NCBI GenBank assembly: GCA_012064415.1
Contig: SSNU01000157.1
Coordinates: forward strand, 90,113 to 154,112
DNA length: 64,000 bases
From: Gyrodactylus bullatarudis
Lineage: Eukaryota; Platyhelminthes; Monogenea; Gyrodactylidea; Gyrodactylidae
Reading direction: 5' to 3'
Position numbers and translations under genes: made by a program. The notes below the pieces were generated by a model. That model saw only the letters and a list, made by a program, of their open reading frames with translations. It was not told where the DNA came from and made no database searches. Shown piece after piece: positions 27,250-40,400 of the stretch. Each line of letters opens with the position of its first letter. The stretch's first letter is position 1.

Positions 27250-30200
27250 GGGTAGTTTATTTTCCATATCATATTTCAATGAGACCTCAATAATTCGAAT
27301 TAACGAATAAGTAAGTTTAAAATCGCGCCTGGTCTACTGATTTTGAATCGTTTGAAAATTTATCGAATTGTCCCCCAAATTTTGCATTTGTAATATCTAT
27401 TATTCAACTTGCTTGAAATTAGGTTTGTACATTCTCCTGATAATAATAATCTCCCTTGTTTATAGGGGTGTGTGTGTCTATTGGTCTTCTTAGCTGAACT
27501 GTATTTTTATTTTCTTTGGTGTTTTAATTTTTTATTTTTCAGAATCACACACATTCACAATCCCCAACACATACGCCCAGGATTGTTTGGATTATCTCTC
27601 TTTTAGTCTGAATTGGCACCCGATTTAAGTGGCCAAGCAGTGAGAGAAGAGGTGTTCTTACTAACCATATTATCCAAGATTTTATGTTCACCATAATTCT
27701 TTTTATTTATTTAAAATAATAATAATAATAATCTTACTTGGAAAATTTCCCCCTAAATAATAGGTAAATATTTCTATGTGGATTTAGGGTTTAGTCAGAA
27801 TTGCCTTCTTACATCATGAGAATCATCCTCATGGATACCAATGGTCAAGGTGAAATATGTGACAGGGTTGAATGGCAATAGAATTTCCAAAAGTTTTAAT
27901 TGGCACTTCAAATGGCTAATGGATAAAAAGTGATATTGTAAAATTTCACCTGACCTATGGGAAATGCTAAACGTGCCAGGTAGAGCCCGAAAGATGAATA
28001 AAGTCTCTTTAGAGGAGATAGAAAACTAAGCTAAAAAGTTAAATTTGATAATTATTTCGATTAAGTAGTATCATTTAGTGGTGTGTTGGCTTCTTTGCAA
28101 TATTAATACCAAGGATGGTAAGAGAGAAAAATCATCTTAACCTTAAGAAATATATGTCATCATTGCATATTTTGAACTGTAGAATTCAATTTCATACAAC
28201 ATCATCATTAATTTTCATAATCAAAAATTGCATATATAACAGAGAGAGAGCGAGAGAGAGATAAATAATAGCAGTTTCTCTTAAACTTACATGTCATATA
28301 AATGTAAATCAAGAGAAAGAGTTATTCTCAACCCACCCACATTGAATGACTACTGACTTGTACAGATTTTCTCGTGTAACCTTTTCTTGCTATTAAAAAT
28401 GGATTCTTCAAGAAGCTCAAAAAAAACGCATTCTCCACATTCCTTGTCTCAATTTTACACCTAGTTGACTGAATCTATGGAGAGAATCAACAAAAAAAGG
28501 GTATAGTTTCATAATTTTGAAGAAGATAAAGACTTATTTTCTCCGTCACTACTACTGAAGTAATCTGTATAAGATGATAAGAATTATTGTTGATACATCC
28601 TCCTGTATTGACTTTTCCCCAAAAAAGAGTCAATAGAAGAAGATGAAACCTTTATAAATTTTCTCTCTAGCCAAGATTAAAACATCTGTCATAAATACAT
28701 ACATTATTGTGCGTGTTCATGTTTGTTTTTAATAAATAAAACTTTTTAAGCACTTGGAGAGTATTCAGAGTTTGTGAGTGTGTGAGAGAGGAGTGCTTAA
28801 TAACTTGATGATTTTGATGATGATGATGATGATGTAAACTGCAGGGTGGTTTCTCTCTCGGATTTTTCTTACCTTTTTATTCACTCGGAGTTGAATCATT
28901 TGTTCACTTTTAGTCTAGCAGCTTGTAGATATTATTATTATTATTAGCTAGCAGCATACTTTTTCAATGTTTTCATGAGAAAAAGTGTACAATTTACCTG
29001 TTTGTTTTAATTTTTCAACTCTGAGAGAGAAATAATACTCTCGTCTTGTTCAGATCATTTATTTCTTGGTGTGATTGCGAGAAATCTTTAGAAAATTATG
29101 GCAGATTTCTCGAGTCTAGAATTTCAAGATAACTTGTACATTGTAGACACTTTCATAGGAACTATGCTGTGCTTCGTATTTGTAACATAAAAAGAGAAAT
29201 AAAATGTTGCTCATGATGATGACATGTTAATAAAATGACATACATAATTAACATTTACGTCCAACTTTCATTCATTGATGTCTCTTTTCTATCTGTCCGT
29301 CTGTCTATCTCTCAATCGTTCAATCTTTGGCCTAAAGGTGGTGTTGACCAATATTAATAACGAATGCATCCTTTAGTTATCGTTGAATTTACAACGCATT
29401 CTCTTGTCCAGATACACACATAATTTATACGACCTGAACAAAAAAAAGAAAATTAGCTATAAACTTTCAATGCAAAAATTTGAAGATATACACAATTAAA
29501 TTTTATAACATTCAATTGTATTAAAACTTGTATTGTATTTGTCAGATGGATGTAACAAGTTTATTATTTATTATTTTCATCTACACTTTTCTTGATTTTA
29601 TGGTTATTCGTAATGATAACGCATATGTATTTTATAATATACATACAGTACAGTATATTGTCTGTTTTTGTATATTTGAATTAGAGTAATTTGAGTATCT
29701 AATTCTATGATTGTTTTTTTGACATTTTTGTACCGTTTATGATAGAAATTTTTAGTGTGAAACCAACCTGAACAATGCCAACAATGCATTGACTCTGCTT
29801 AAATAACCTTTTCTCTATCGGAAAGTTTAGAAAAAATATAGCTAGATCATTCTCAGGTTCTTGGCGAAAAAATCAGAAACTCCCTTTCGTCTCTAGCTTC
29901 ATATACTACACAGTATGTATTAGATATTATTATTAGCATGAAAAGAGAATAGAAGGAATAATAATAAATCTTGAAAAACAATTTTTCACTGAGGATGATG
30001 ATGATGATGATATAACGCAAGAAAGAGAGAAAGAGTAAAGTCCTGTCCGTTTGATTTTCACGTAAGCATGTGTGGATATCTCTTTACATTTTTGTGCATG
30101 CTAAGAAACCAAATTAATCTTATTCGTTTGACAAGTAAATAAATTTCTTATCATTATCATTGTTAACTATTAATAACTAAGGAATACAATGCATTTATTA

Positions 30201-30750
30201 TTCAAACAGCGATAGATTACAAAATCTCACTCGCTCTCTTGCTTTAGCACCCAAGCACACACTGGCACACATTCACAAATACTGTGAGGGGAGAAAAAAA
30301 CTTTTTCGCTGTTAAGTATGAAATATGATTTAGCTCTCATGTAATTTCTTTATGGAATAGGATGATGAAGAAAAGGCACATTTTCAAAAGAAATTCCCCA
30401 TTTACTCACTCCCTTACACTCTCAGGTATAAACCAACAATACTGATTTCTTCAACTATGCTGTATTTTTGAATGCATGTTGTAAACAATCATCATATCCT
30501 AGGCCATACGAAGAAAGGAGGTTTACACTTCTGATAATTTGAAAATAGACGAACAACAACACCCAGAAAATAGCCTCGCTCTAGTTAGGTTATCATTAGG
30601 CATTAGAATAAATGATTAGCTTAATTCATATTTGTAAACGTATACCAAAATGCTTTTGATAGCAATGATATTTTAGAAAAAATATTCATCCTGCCAACCT
30701 CGCTTTAAATATCAGTTATGAATATGTTTTACACACACACTCACACAGAA
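27250..30750. other. AT-rich stretch without recognisable genes
   Basis: Only short biased open frames. It contains a GA-rich run near 28240-28262 and a GAT array at about 28816-28834. Confidence 0.6.
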
Positions 30751-30754
30751 ACAA

Positions 30755-31192
30755 ATAATAATAATAAATATTTATTGTCCAATTATATCACGTACAATAT
30801 TAGGATCAAAAATTCTCAAGATATTTATACAAATCTTTTTTGGTAAATGCAATGTCTTTTCGTGCAATTTCATTGAATAGAGATGGGAGTCTATCAAAAA
30901 AGTATAAAGATTTAAGAGCATTATTTATAGGTCTTCTCAGTTTGACATTGTTATTTCTCAAGGCTCTTTGATTCAGTTTGGCATTCCAGAGACATTGAAT
31001 ATTGTCCTTTGCAAGTTTTAGACATCTGTAGTTTCTACGGTGTCTCAGAAGTCTTATTTTGCCAAACCCACTGGATGGAATGTTGCATAAGCGCAGGAAC
31101 CTTTTTTGAATATTTTCGAGAATGAAGGATATAGATATGGCCAAATAAGCACAAAAGTGAACAAGAAAGGGAAAAAGCAACCATAAAACCAT
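30755..31192 (-). mobile_element. Probable 3' end of a non-LTR retrotransposon (LINE)
   Basis: A minus-strand open frame of 128 codons (31192-30806) contains ILENIQKRFLRLCN, which resembles the helix after the reverse transcriptase palm and thumb in jockey/CR1-like elements, followed by a basic region. After the stop come AATAAA and a (TTA)n tail (about 30755-30782), typical of LINE 3' ends. The polymerase core (F/YADD) is absent, so this would be a 5'-truncated copy. Family assignment is tentative; the alternative is a chance open frame next to a simple repeat. Confidence 0.45.
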
Positions 31193-31249
31193 TGTAACTA
31201 TTCCATTTCATTAGTCTCAATCTCCAACACCCTTTTGATTCCAACTCAA

Positions 31250-34200
31250 AAGTGTCAGTTGAGATAAAAAGTCAACACCTGAAGACTCTTTCTTTTGAGA
31301 ATTTGGTGTAGTCTCAATCAGACTATAGATTCTGATGGAGTGGGATAATTTTGTGAGTCCCTTCAATCCTTGAACTTGAGGCTGTCAAAATGTTGTTGAA
31401 TCATTAAACTTATTGATACGATATACAGAATGAAAGGTGTCAATCTTCTCAAAGATATCTAAGAACTACTCTTTTTTTCTCTGTTCACGTATTATTCACT
31501 ACTGTACTGCAGTATCAAAAGTTTATGATTTATTATTTAAAAAGAGGTAATGACTGATAAAAATTTTTATAAATCTATCAATGGATATGCTTGTAAATCA
31601 TCGTCAAGTGTATGAGTAGCTAGCAGTGTGTTCTCTATCTCCTTCTTTCATTGTCGTATCATTCTCAAGAATTTGTTCGAAAAAAGTGTATTTTTGTATA
31701 AGTGGAAATAAGTTCAAGAATTAGAATAAATAGGAGAGGAATAAAACTTTACTTATGAAAACAATCCTGATAATAAGTCAGGAGAAAGAACAACTGATAT
31801 TCAACAATGATAACATGATAATTTTTCGTCATAGCATCCTCGAATGAATTCATTTGTTTCTCAACCAGTTAATATCCTTTTCGCATGACTTTTAATGGTT
31901 CATCTTTTCCGAAGAGCCAATGTTAGATGTTCATCGATATTTTAATAGATATGCTTATGCAAATGTATATTTATATAAATCAGAAATGAATGGAATTGCC
32001 CTCTGTGAAAATAAAAAGAGAAATACATAAACCCAGCAAAAAGCATTCAGATTTCATGAGAGGGCTGTCTTTTTTTATTTCTACGCCAACATCTCTTGGA
32101 TAGAGAGAGAATGTAACTTGCATAAAATACATGACGAGGATTAATTAAGAAAAAATAAATAATCCAAATTAGATTAAGGGGAAAAGGGAGTATCAACAAC
32201 AAGGCACAAAATATGCCTTTCTTAATTTATGATTTATCATCATTATCTATCGGTTTCCCCTCTTCAAAGTCAAACTAATATGGACCTGAATTTTAGTTGA
32301 ACTAAAAATCAACTTATGCCAGAGATGTGCTTTTGATACATGCACCAGAACTCAAGCATCAGATACGCGTACAGACCTCATAGGAGAAGAGCCAATCAGA
32401 TTAGTCTACTCCTTTTGTGTATTTCTCTATTTATTTAAATATGACTTGTGAATGATGGACAAACTGGGATCACCACTTCTTTCATGTCAGAGAGTTGATC
32501 ATTTAACCCTCGAGAATCTGAATATTTCCCTAATTTTTCCATCTTTTTCTTTATCTTCCGAAATTAACCCGGGTTTTCATGTAAAACCAAACATATACAT
32601 ATTTCGATCATTGTAAAGAAAATTCATTTATCTCAAAATGTCAAATGAAAATATTTGTTTTCTCTCATTCAATCATTGAGAGAAAAAATTGAAATAAAAT
32701 TAAGAAATGTTTTAGAGAGATTGAGAGAGAAGAAGAGTTTGAACTTGATAACAGTAAATACAAATCACAATAGAGTATAGCAAGCATTTATGACACCTAT
32801 TTTTTAGCTGTAAAAAGATAAAAGCTGTATCTATCATGAATGCTCTTTTTTGTCTATTGATAGATGAATTAAATATTGATTTGAATGAACCTCTCAAAGT
32901 TATCAAGATTCAATATGAATGATAGATGACTCTGGCTAATTCAAGCGAGGGTTGTGTCTGAGTAACCATGAAAGAGTTGACTCCCTTTCACAGATAGTTT
33001 TTCTCATTCAATCTTGAAAATAAGAACTAAATTTCTTACACTGAATAGGTAATTTAGAAATATTAATGTTGGAAGATGTCGAAGCTAATTGAAGCTAAGT
33101 TGGGAATCAATGCTTTTTTCAAAAAACCTCAATTTTTTCACTTTTATCAATAGGAAAAAATTCAAGGAAAAATATGATCATTGTTCAAATTTCCATTTTT
33201 TGAACTTTGAGCTGAAAAATTTTATTGATTTGAATACAAATGTACATTTCTCAACGAGTGAACACACCAAAACCTCTTTAATAAATAGCAAAAGTGAAGA
33301 CGGAAACAAACAAACAATTTTCATATTCATTTACTAAGGATTTCTTCTCAAAGAAAACATTTATCTCGAATACTCAAGTCTAGCTGAAGCCTCTCTGGAT
33401 TCAAGTACTTAATTTCTTTGATGGAGATCAATATGAATCTGAATCAGATCGTGTCTTGGTGGGTGTAGCAACCTAGTTCTGGTGTTACCAGGGAAAATTT
33501 ACTCTCATTCTCTCTCTGCCTACCTCTACTGTGTGCATTGAAATAAATATTTTCATGTTCTTTTGTTTTTTTACTCTCAATCTCTCTCTCTCTCTCTCTT
33601 GTGTGTGCACTCTCCATCTTTCTTGGCAGGGCAAGAGAAAGGAAAGGATGATAAATGTGACAAGTCTTTTTCTCTACATCCTGTACTTCGGGTTGGTCTT
33701 TTCATTTTTAATTTCTGATATTTTACTTAAGAATGCATTAAGCATTCAGAGGAGCTTTATGCTTTAAAATGATTGTTTTTATTCTATTTATGAAATTAAT
33801 TGTATTATTCCTAGAGATTAATAATGTTCAATCTAATCCCTAAATATTTTACCTTCCTCCCCTTTGAAGATGAATCAAAATTTATCGTTCCCCATAAATC
33901 AGGGGTTTTTATCAAAAATTAAATGATTCATTTTACTAATGAAAAGTAAAATTTTTTCAGTCTGAAAAGAAGAAGCCTGTTCAATCGTCTTTGACTTTGT
34001 ATTTTTGTCAAAACGAATAACATTTCAACTGTAACAGCACGAGTGTCTATCCATTAATTATCTGAATCAAGAAGTTAAAAATAAATTAATCTACATGAGG
34101 ATATGAGATAACCTCAGCTTACTGTAACATGACAGAAACTGGAAGATGTTGCTAATTTTAAAACTTTAACGATATCATTCTATTTTTATCCTTTGAGAAT

Positions 34201-37200
34201 AAGACCCATAGCTAGACACACAGAGGGTTGAGAGTTTGATTTGGAGCTATTGTCAAAGATAGGCTATGAGTATTTTGATTAAAATTTTCTTCTCTTATTA
34301 CCCTTCCTGACGATGGGATCGATTCAAATCAATGTTTTTCTCATTTGGCCAACCTCAGCTTTATTCTTAAAAAGATAAATTATAGTTCACAGAAGAATAC
34401 AGTTTGTTTTGTGTACCAAAAAGTGTTTGTAATAAACTGTAGTTTTAATATTCCCAACTTTGCATACCTGTTGTCATTCCCAAAGAGAGAAATAATTACT
34501 CGCTAGTAGCCCCAATGTAGACCACTAAACTAGGAGAAAGCCCTTAGTACTACTACTATAACTAAATGTACAGTAGAGAGTATCGAACAAATGGGCGGTG
34601 TTGATTCTATTTTTCTCATATTTACATATACATTGGTTTCATATTCGGTTTCATTGCTGGAGTAGTAGCAGGTAGAGAGAGAGAGAGAAAACCCTCAAAT
34701 AAACCACCCTTAGTGCTTTTGTGTACAAAAGGGAAATGTTGTATCAACTAACAGTTGAAATTACCTTTGCAGAAAGAAACCTTTACGATCATCAAACATG
34801 ACTTTACTGCTACCAATTAGTAGAATTGCAGTTTTGAATTTATTCGTCCTTATCTAGACTGGAAAAGCGAGATGTTGGATCTTCTCTCTGGATTTTTGAG
34901 CTAATTTTACCTTTGGCTACTCCTAAGAATAAATTATAGATCATAATTATTATAAGAAGGGGAAATCAACGTGAAAAATCATATACAATCTCTTTCAGTA
35001 TTCTTGTTTCTAATCTCAATAAATACATTAGTAGTATTCTGTAATCAATCATGAGCCATCTTAGAGAGATCTCTTACTCTCTACTCAGCATGTTTTTTCC
35101 TCTGAGCATCACCTGATTGAATCACAGAATATAAAGAACAGATTTAATTATTACTACATAGATTACAAACTCTATTACTCTACCTTGTTAGAGACAATAG
35201 GTGGTTTACAACAATGCTTTTCTTCTCAAGGAATTTTTTAACTTACAGAAGGCTGTTCAAAATTTATAGATGCTATAGATTTATTCGGGGATTCCGAGTC
35301 AGATTAAAAAGATCAAAAGGTCTCTAAAAATAATAAAAAGAATTATTCTGGGTTTCGCACGATTGATATTGTGCCCTAAAGTGGCTGCAGATACAGACTG
35401 GTGAGACCAAAATTGAACTTAGTATTGAGTAATCTTTTTCATTCTTTGCGTCTTCATGCATGTTTGAATACACGCGCGTGTGAGTGTGCATGTGTTTGTA
35501 CGTTTCTTACAACATGTGCTATTAATCACATGAAAAATTTTCGTCAAAGTAATAACTAGAGTCAGATTAATCTCGATCTGATCATACATACATCATAAAT
35601 GTACAAACTTGGCAATAGTTTATCTGGCATTAAAAGAAATTTATTAAAATGACTAATAGTTATATTATCATAATTACCCATATATGCATTACACATCACA
35701 CAATTCGAATCATAGAGATAATAAAATTTGAGCACATAATATCACAAATTCAAGTAAATTACATACACAAAAAGAGAAAGAAAGAGATATGAGATACATA
35801 ATCCTTTTATGTGGCCTTGTCAGACTGAAAAGCACTCTACCTCTTAATCGTTCGGTTTAATTCGTGTTATTATCAATACACAGCATTGATATATTTTTCG
35901 TTTGTTGTGCAATTGTTGAAGCTGATTACACGAAGCCCTCTCATCTTTGTCGTATGTTTTTTTTATTTGAATGTTCATAAATATTATTAGCAATATGATA
36001 TATCAATTTCATCACCCTATTTTGACGTTAAAAGGCCTCTCTGTCTCTGTAATAGTTTGTTGGATAAATGTATTCAAATCGTCGTAGATAGAGAAATATC
36101 GTACATGTTAAAAAGATTTTTGATAGCACTGATACTTCTGTTAATACTGCTGAATATATTGATGGCATTGTCGCTGTTGCTCTCTCTCTCTCTCTCTCTC
36201 TCTTGATTAAAAGATTTCTTTTTCACCCTAGTTGAAATAATAATAATAATAATGATAATAATTAACAATATTAATAATATTCTTTTAGTTTAGTTACCAG
36301 CTCTCTCTCTCTCTCTGTTTCTGTTTCTCTTGCTTTCTGTTTTTTATTTTTGAAAAGAATATACAAAGCGTGTAACAATTCGATATGCAAGACTTGTCAA
36401 ATTATGAAAGAGTTACAATTTGTTCGCATAAAAGTTAAATTTTGTTGGATTTCTCATTCATCTTTATTTTAGAATACCTTTTTTGTATGTTAGGCAATTG
36501 GGTTGAAATTTTAGTGAGATAAAAGCAATAATTACAATGATCTTTGAAAAATTCCTCTACCTACGAATCTACAAAAAGGAGAATGTTAATGATTCAAGGA
36601 AAGAAACAGAGGAAGTTTGTTAGCTGTGGCGTAATTTCATTTGCTGTTTTGTTTTGTTTAATTTCATCGATACACTATCTAGTGATTGGGAATAACATTT
36701 GACAAAAAAAAGAAGAAAAAGACAGCAAAAAATAGCCAGAAATAAATATCAAGATATAATAATAATAACCAGTTCAAGATATTTCTTCCCCTTCTCCAAG
36801 TAACCAGATAGTAAAATTTTTCTTTCATAAAGTTCAAGGAAAAATACCATGTCGACAACAACAAAAAGTTTTTTACTGTCTTTTGTGATGTCTCAAATTA
36901 AGAAAGATTCGAGAAAAGAGTGATATTTACATATAATTAATATCAAGATCACAAGGAAATTATCCAGATAGAACGTAGACATTTAATTATTTTCATGAAG
37001 ATCAAATAATCAGAAAATTTTTTAAAGACTCACATAGTTTATGAATAATATAGAAATTTGAAGTTTGGCTTAATGAGGTCACAGCTCTTATCAGGCAGCA
37101 TGTTATTTATTTTACAAATCCTTATTTCAAAGTCTTTGAAAAAAATCTATTAACATCATAATGCCTAATAAGGACCGTGAAGATCAAAAAGCTGAATAAG

Positions 37201-37406
37201 TATAAAATTCTTATTTGAAACAGACGTTAAACTGCCTTAAAGTATTATATTCCAATGTATTGAAGAGTGTTAGGCTTGGCATGGGAGTTTAGCGCCAGCT
37301 CATTCAGATGTGACTTTCTTGAATATGCGCTTTGGTTCATTTTAAACAACAAAATAATAATAACAAACATATTACTTTTGTCAAGTCAAAGTTCATATTT
37401 GAATTC
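31250..37406. other. AT-rich stretch without recognisable genes, upstream of MIOS
   Basis: Contains CT/GA dinucleotide runs at about 33581-33599, 34676-34688, 36181-36205 and 36300-36316, plus an (AAT)n array near 36236-36262. No open frame resembles a known protein. The last few hundred bases should hold the MIOS promoter and 5' UTR, but no core element could be named. Confidence 0.55.
36181..36262. repeat. (TC)n and (AAT)n microsatellites
   Basis: A pure TC run of about 24 bases and, some 30 bases on, an AAT/GAT array. The open frame across them encodes poly-Ile and Arg/Glu runs on the minus strand and is not a gene. Confidence 0.9.
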
Positions 37407-40400
37407 ATGTTTTTACACAATGTCCTTTTACAATGGTCCCCGGTCAATAAAGATATTTTTTGTCTTGTGAACAAGTTTGAAGTATATTTTTTCAAATGGA
37501 TTGATGTAGCTTCTGGTTAGTTCAATATTTTTATCACATCAGAAAGTGAAAGAATTGTTCTCTTACATGTTTATCGCAGTAATGACAATATTGAAGTAAT
37601 TTAAAACTATCTATTTCCTTAGCGAATTGCCTGGCTTCATCCTATCAAAAATCTCATAGCATCAGATAATGTTTTTGCTATAGTGCCTTCTACGGGAAAG
37701 GCATTTATTACTGAGTGAGCTTTTTAAAATATATTTCCATTAGTCTTTATCCTGACAACCAACAAAATATTGATAATATTTTGAATCCTAAATACTTGGT
37801 CCATAAATACTCGAAAAAAACTTTGTACCTTTGTGTAAATCCATGGAAAAGACATTTGGTAATTCGTCCATATTATTCTCAAAAATACATAGCTTGCTCA
37901 AGGTTTATCATCTGGACGGCACGGTGATACCTCTATTTTAATCTGGGATCTAAGTAGTGAATACCACAAAATGAATTCATCTAGTTCTTTCAATGCCAAC
38001 CATCTAGACGAAATATATCAGTTTGATAAGCCACTGTGTGAATTTGGTTATGGGGAAACTACTTCCTCATTTGCTTGGTTAAATCTCAACTCACTTGTTG
38101 TGGGTTTGGGAGGAAAGTATCTAAAGATTTTCAACCTTGCTGACCTTCAAAATCCAAGTCAAGCTACAATGACAAAATATTTAAATGGTCTCTGTGTAGA
38201 TCCATTTCTTCAGATTTGTCTTGCATCCTATTCTGAAGATCAGGTGGCAATTTGGAAAGTCGATAGATTTGAAAAACCAGTTTACATTCTCAACTTTGAT
38301 TCTGAAGTGATATCAATTGGCTGGAGTCCAACTCAGTTAGTTAAACAGATTCCAACTCTCTGACTTTTATTATTTTCTACTTTTATGCATTTAGAGAAGG
38401 ATTGTTGGCTGTTTTACAAAAGAATTCCTGTGAAATTAAGGTCTACGATGTACGGCCTATATTCTCTATGAATTTTGAGGAAGTGGAAAAATCACTTTTT
38501 GAGACCATTGCAGTTGGTGAGTTTCTTCCAATGATTATTTTACTTGAAATTTATTTGATGATTCTTCGTTATCTCATTAAACAGAATCATTTTCAGGTAT
38601 TTCTCATATGAGGCTAAAATTATTTTATTTTCCTCTATCCTAAACATGAGTTTGCACCCGAAATATTCATTAGTTCTAACCTCATCTAAGTCTGATCATA
38701 ACTATGATCAAGTTTAACAGATATTCATTTGGGATTCTCTCTACAAGACCAAGAACGTATTCTATAATTCTATCATTTGAGTAAAATAAAATCTATGAAG
38801 CACTTGTCAAGTTGAATTTACCTTTATTCTCAATTTGTACATGAACATATGATTTTAATCCTTGGTGTTGTTTTCATATACTCCTCTAGTATTTAAACAA
38901 AAGAAAAAAAACCTAGTGGTGAACAATTTTCTATATTACCCATTGGAAATTGAACTTGATTTTTCTAGGATCTAATAGTAAAGTTAAAAAGAGTTTTACC
39001 TTGATTAACACTATTTGTTCATTCATTTTCCCGCCTGTCCACATTTCATATTCATGCATTTTATGATTTTGTATTCCCTGATATAAAACTATTGAAATTG
39101 TTCGCTAATGGTCAAAATTACTTGTCCAGAAACTAATCCGTTGTCGCAACGAAGACCAATTTGTAGCTTCGTCTGGAATATGTCTCTTATTGATTCATTC
39201 GTCATCCTCGATACAGATCTCAAATTGAAAATCATTCACAGGAAAATTCCACAAAAGATTGTAAGTTGATGGAAATTTTTCAATTCTCTTATAAATTTTG
39301 GCTCATTTTACGCAAAGGCATGGTCATCATCACAATCGTTGGCCTGGTCTACTGGTAATCAGTGGAACTCAATTAATGATAAGAAGTTTATCTCATCGAA
39401 CATAATGGTACAAAATAATGTTTTCAATGCTGATCTGAATGGTGATAAGAATTTGGATCAAGATCTGGTCAAATTCAAGGAGTCTCTGAAACAGACCCAT
39501 GCTATCATCGCTAATGATGTGGCAACTAAGATGAAGCAAAGGTGCGAAAAAGGTTATGGTATCGATGTAAGTTATTTTCATTAATATCTATTTATTTTTC
39601 ATAGCCTAGTGCCAAATCATATCCTACCATTGTTAGTGACAGTAAGGAACTAACTGGCTTCTGGGAATGGATCAGATGTAAGCTTTCATTTCATCATTAT
39701 ACTCTTCCCTTACAAATTAATTGCAAGTTTATTAAATTTTGATACAAGAATTTTAATGAAATTCATTGAAATAATTTTTTCTATGAAATTCATTTTACTA
39801 CTATCATAATTATGAACGATTGTATTCTTCGGCTTACTATGACTTTTTTCCTACATTCATTAGAAATTCCATGATTCAACCGAAATTTTTTTTCTCTATT
39901 TCAGATTTACAATCTGAAGAATTCGACAGGAAAATCGGTAAGAAAATTTGATCATTTTATGCAGAATCCTTGAGTGTAAAAATTATTGTTTACTACCAGA
40001 AAGGAAGTAAAAAGTTAATTCTGGTAATTATTAGGTTTAACCCTAGAACGGCATATTATGAAAATCGCATTTTCTGTAAATGGGGGTTTTTGGAACCCCT
40101 TGTTGAAAAAAATACCAAAAATTGAGTTAAATAATGATTTATTTAGTACATTGGAAGCACAAGTTAATACAATGCTCATTACAGTTATTTTTTCCACAAA
40201 TTTGACAACACTGTTTCATTTTTGAATCTTTTTTTCTATCACAATAGTTCCATCTAGCTCTTTTACCAGACTTTGGACCATAGGTAATTCTATCTTCAGG
40301 AGCTTCTCGTTTCCTGTAGTCGATCAAACTTTTACAAATTTCATATATAAAGTCTCTTCTAGTTATGGTGAAAGCTGGATTCTTTTTCTTCATACTTATC

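Noticed and set aside
38597..38717. An alternative MIOS exon after 38596, joining in phase and reading about 40 codons
   Set aside because: It ends in TAA at 38715-38717 and aligns less well than the exon at 39130-39260, which has the same length as vertebrate MIOS from FAW to LAWS. It is treated as part of a 613-nt intron.
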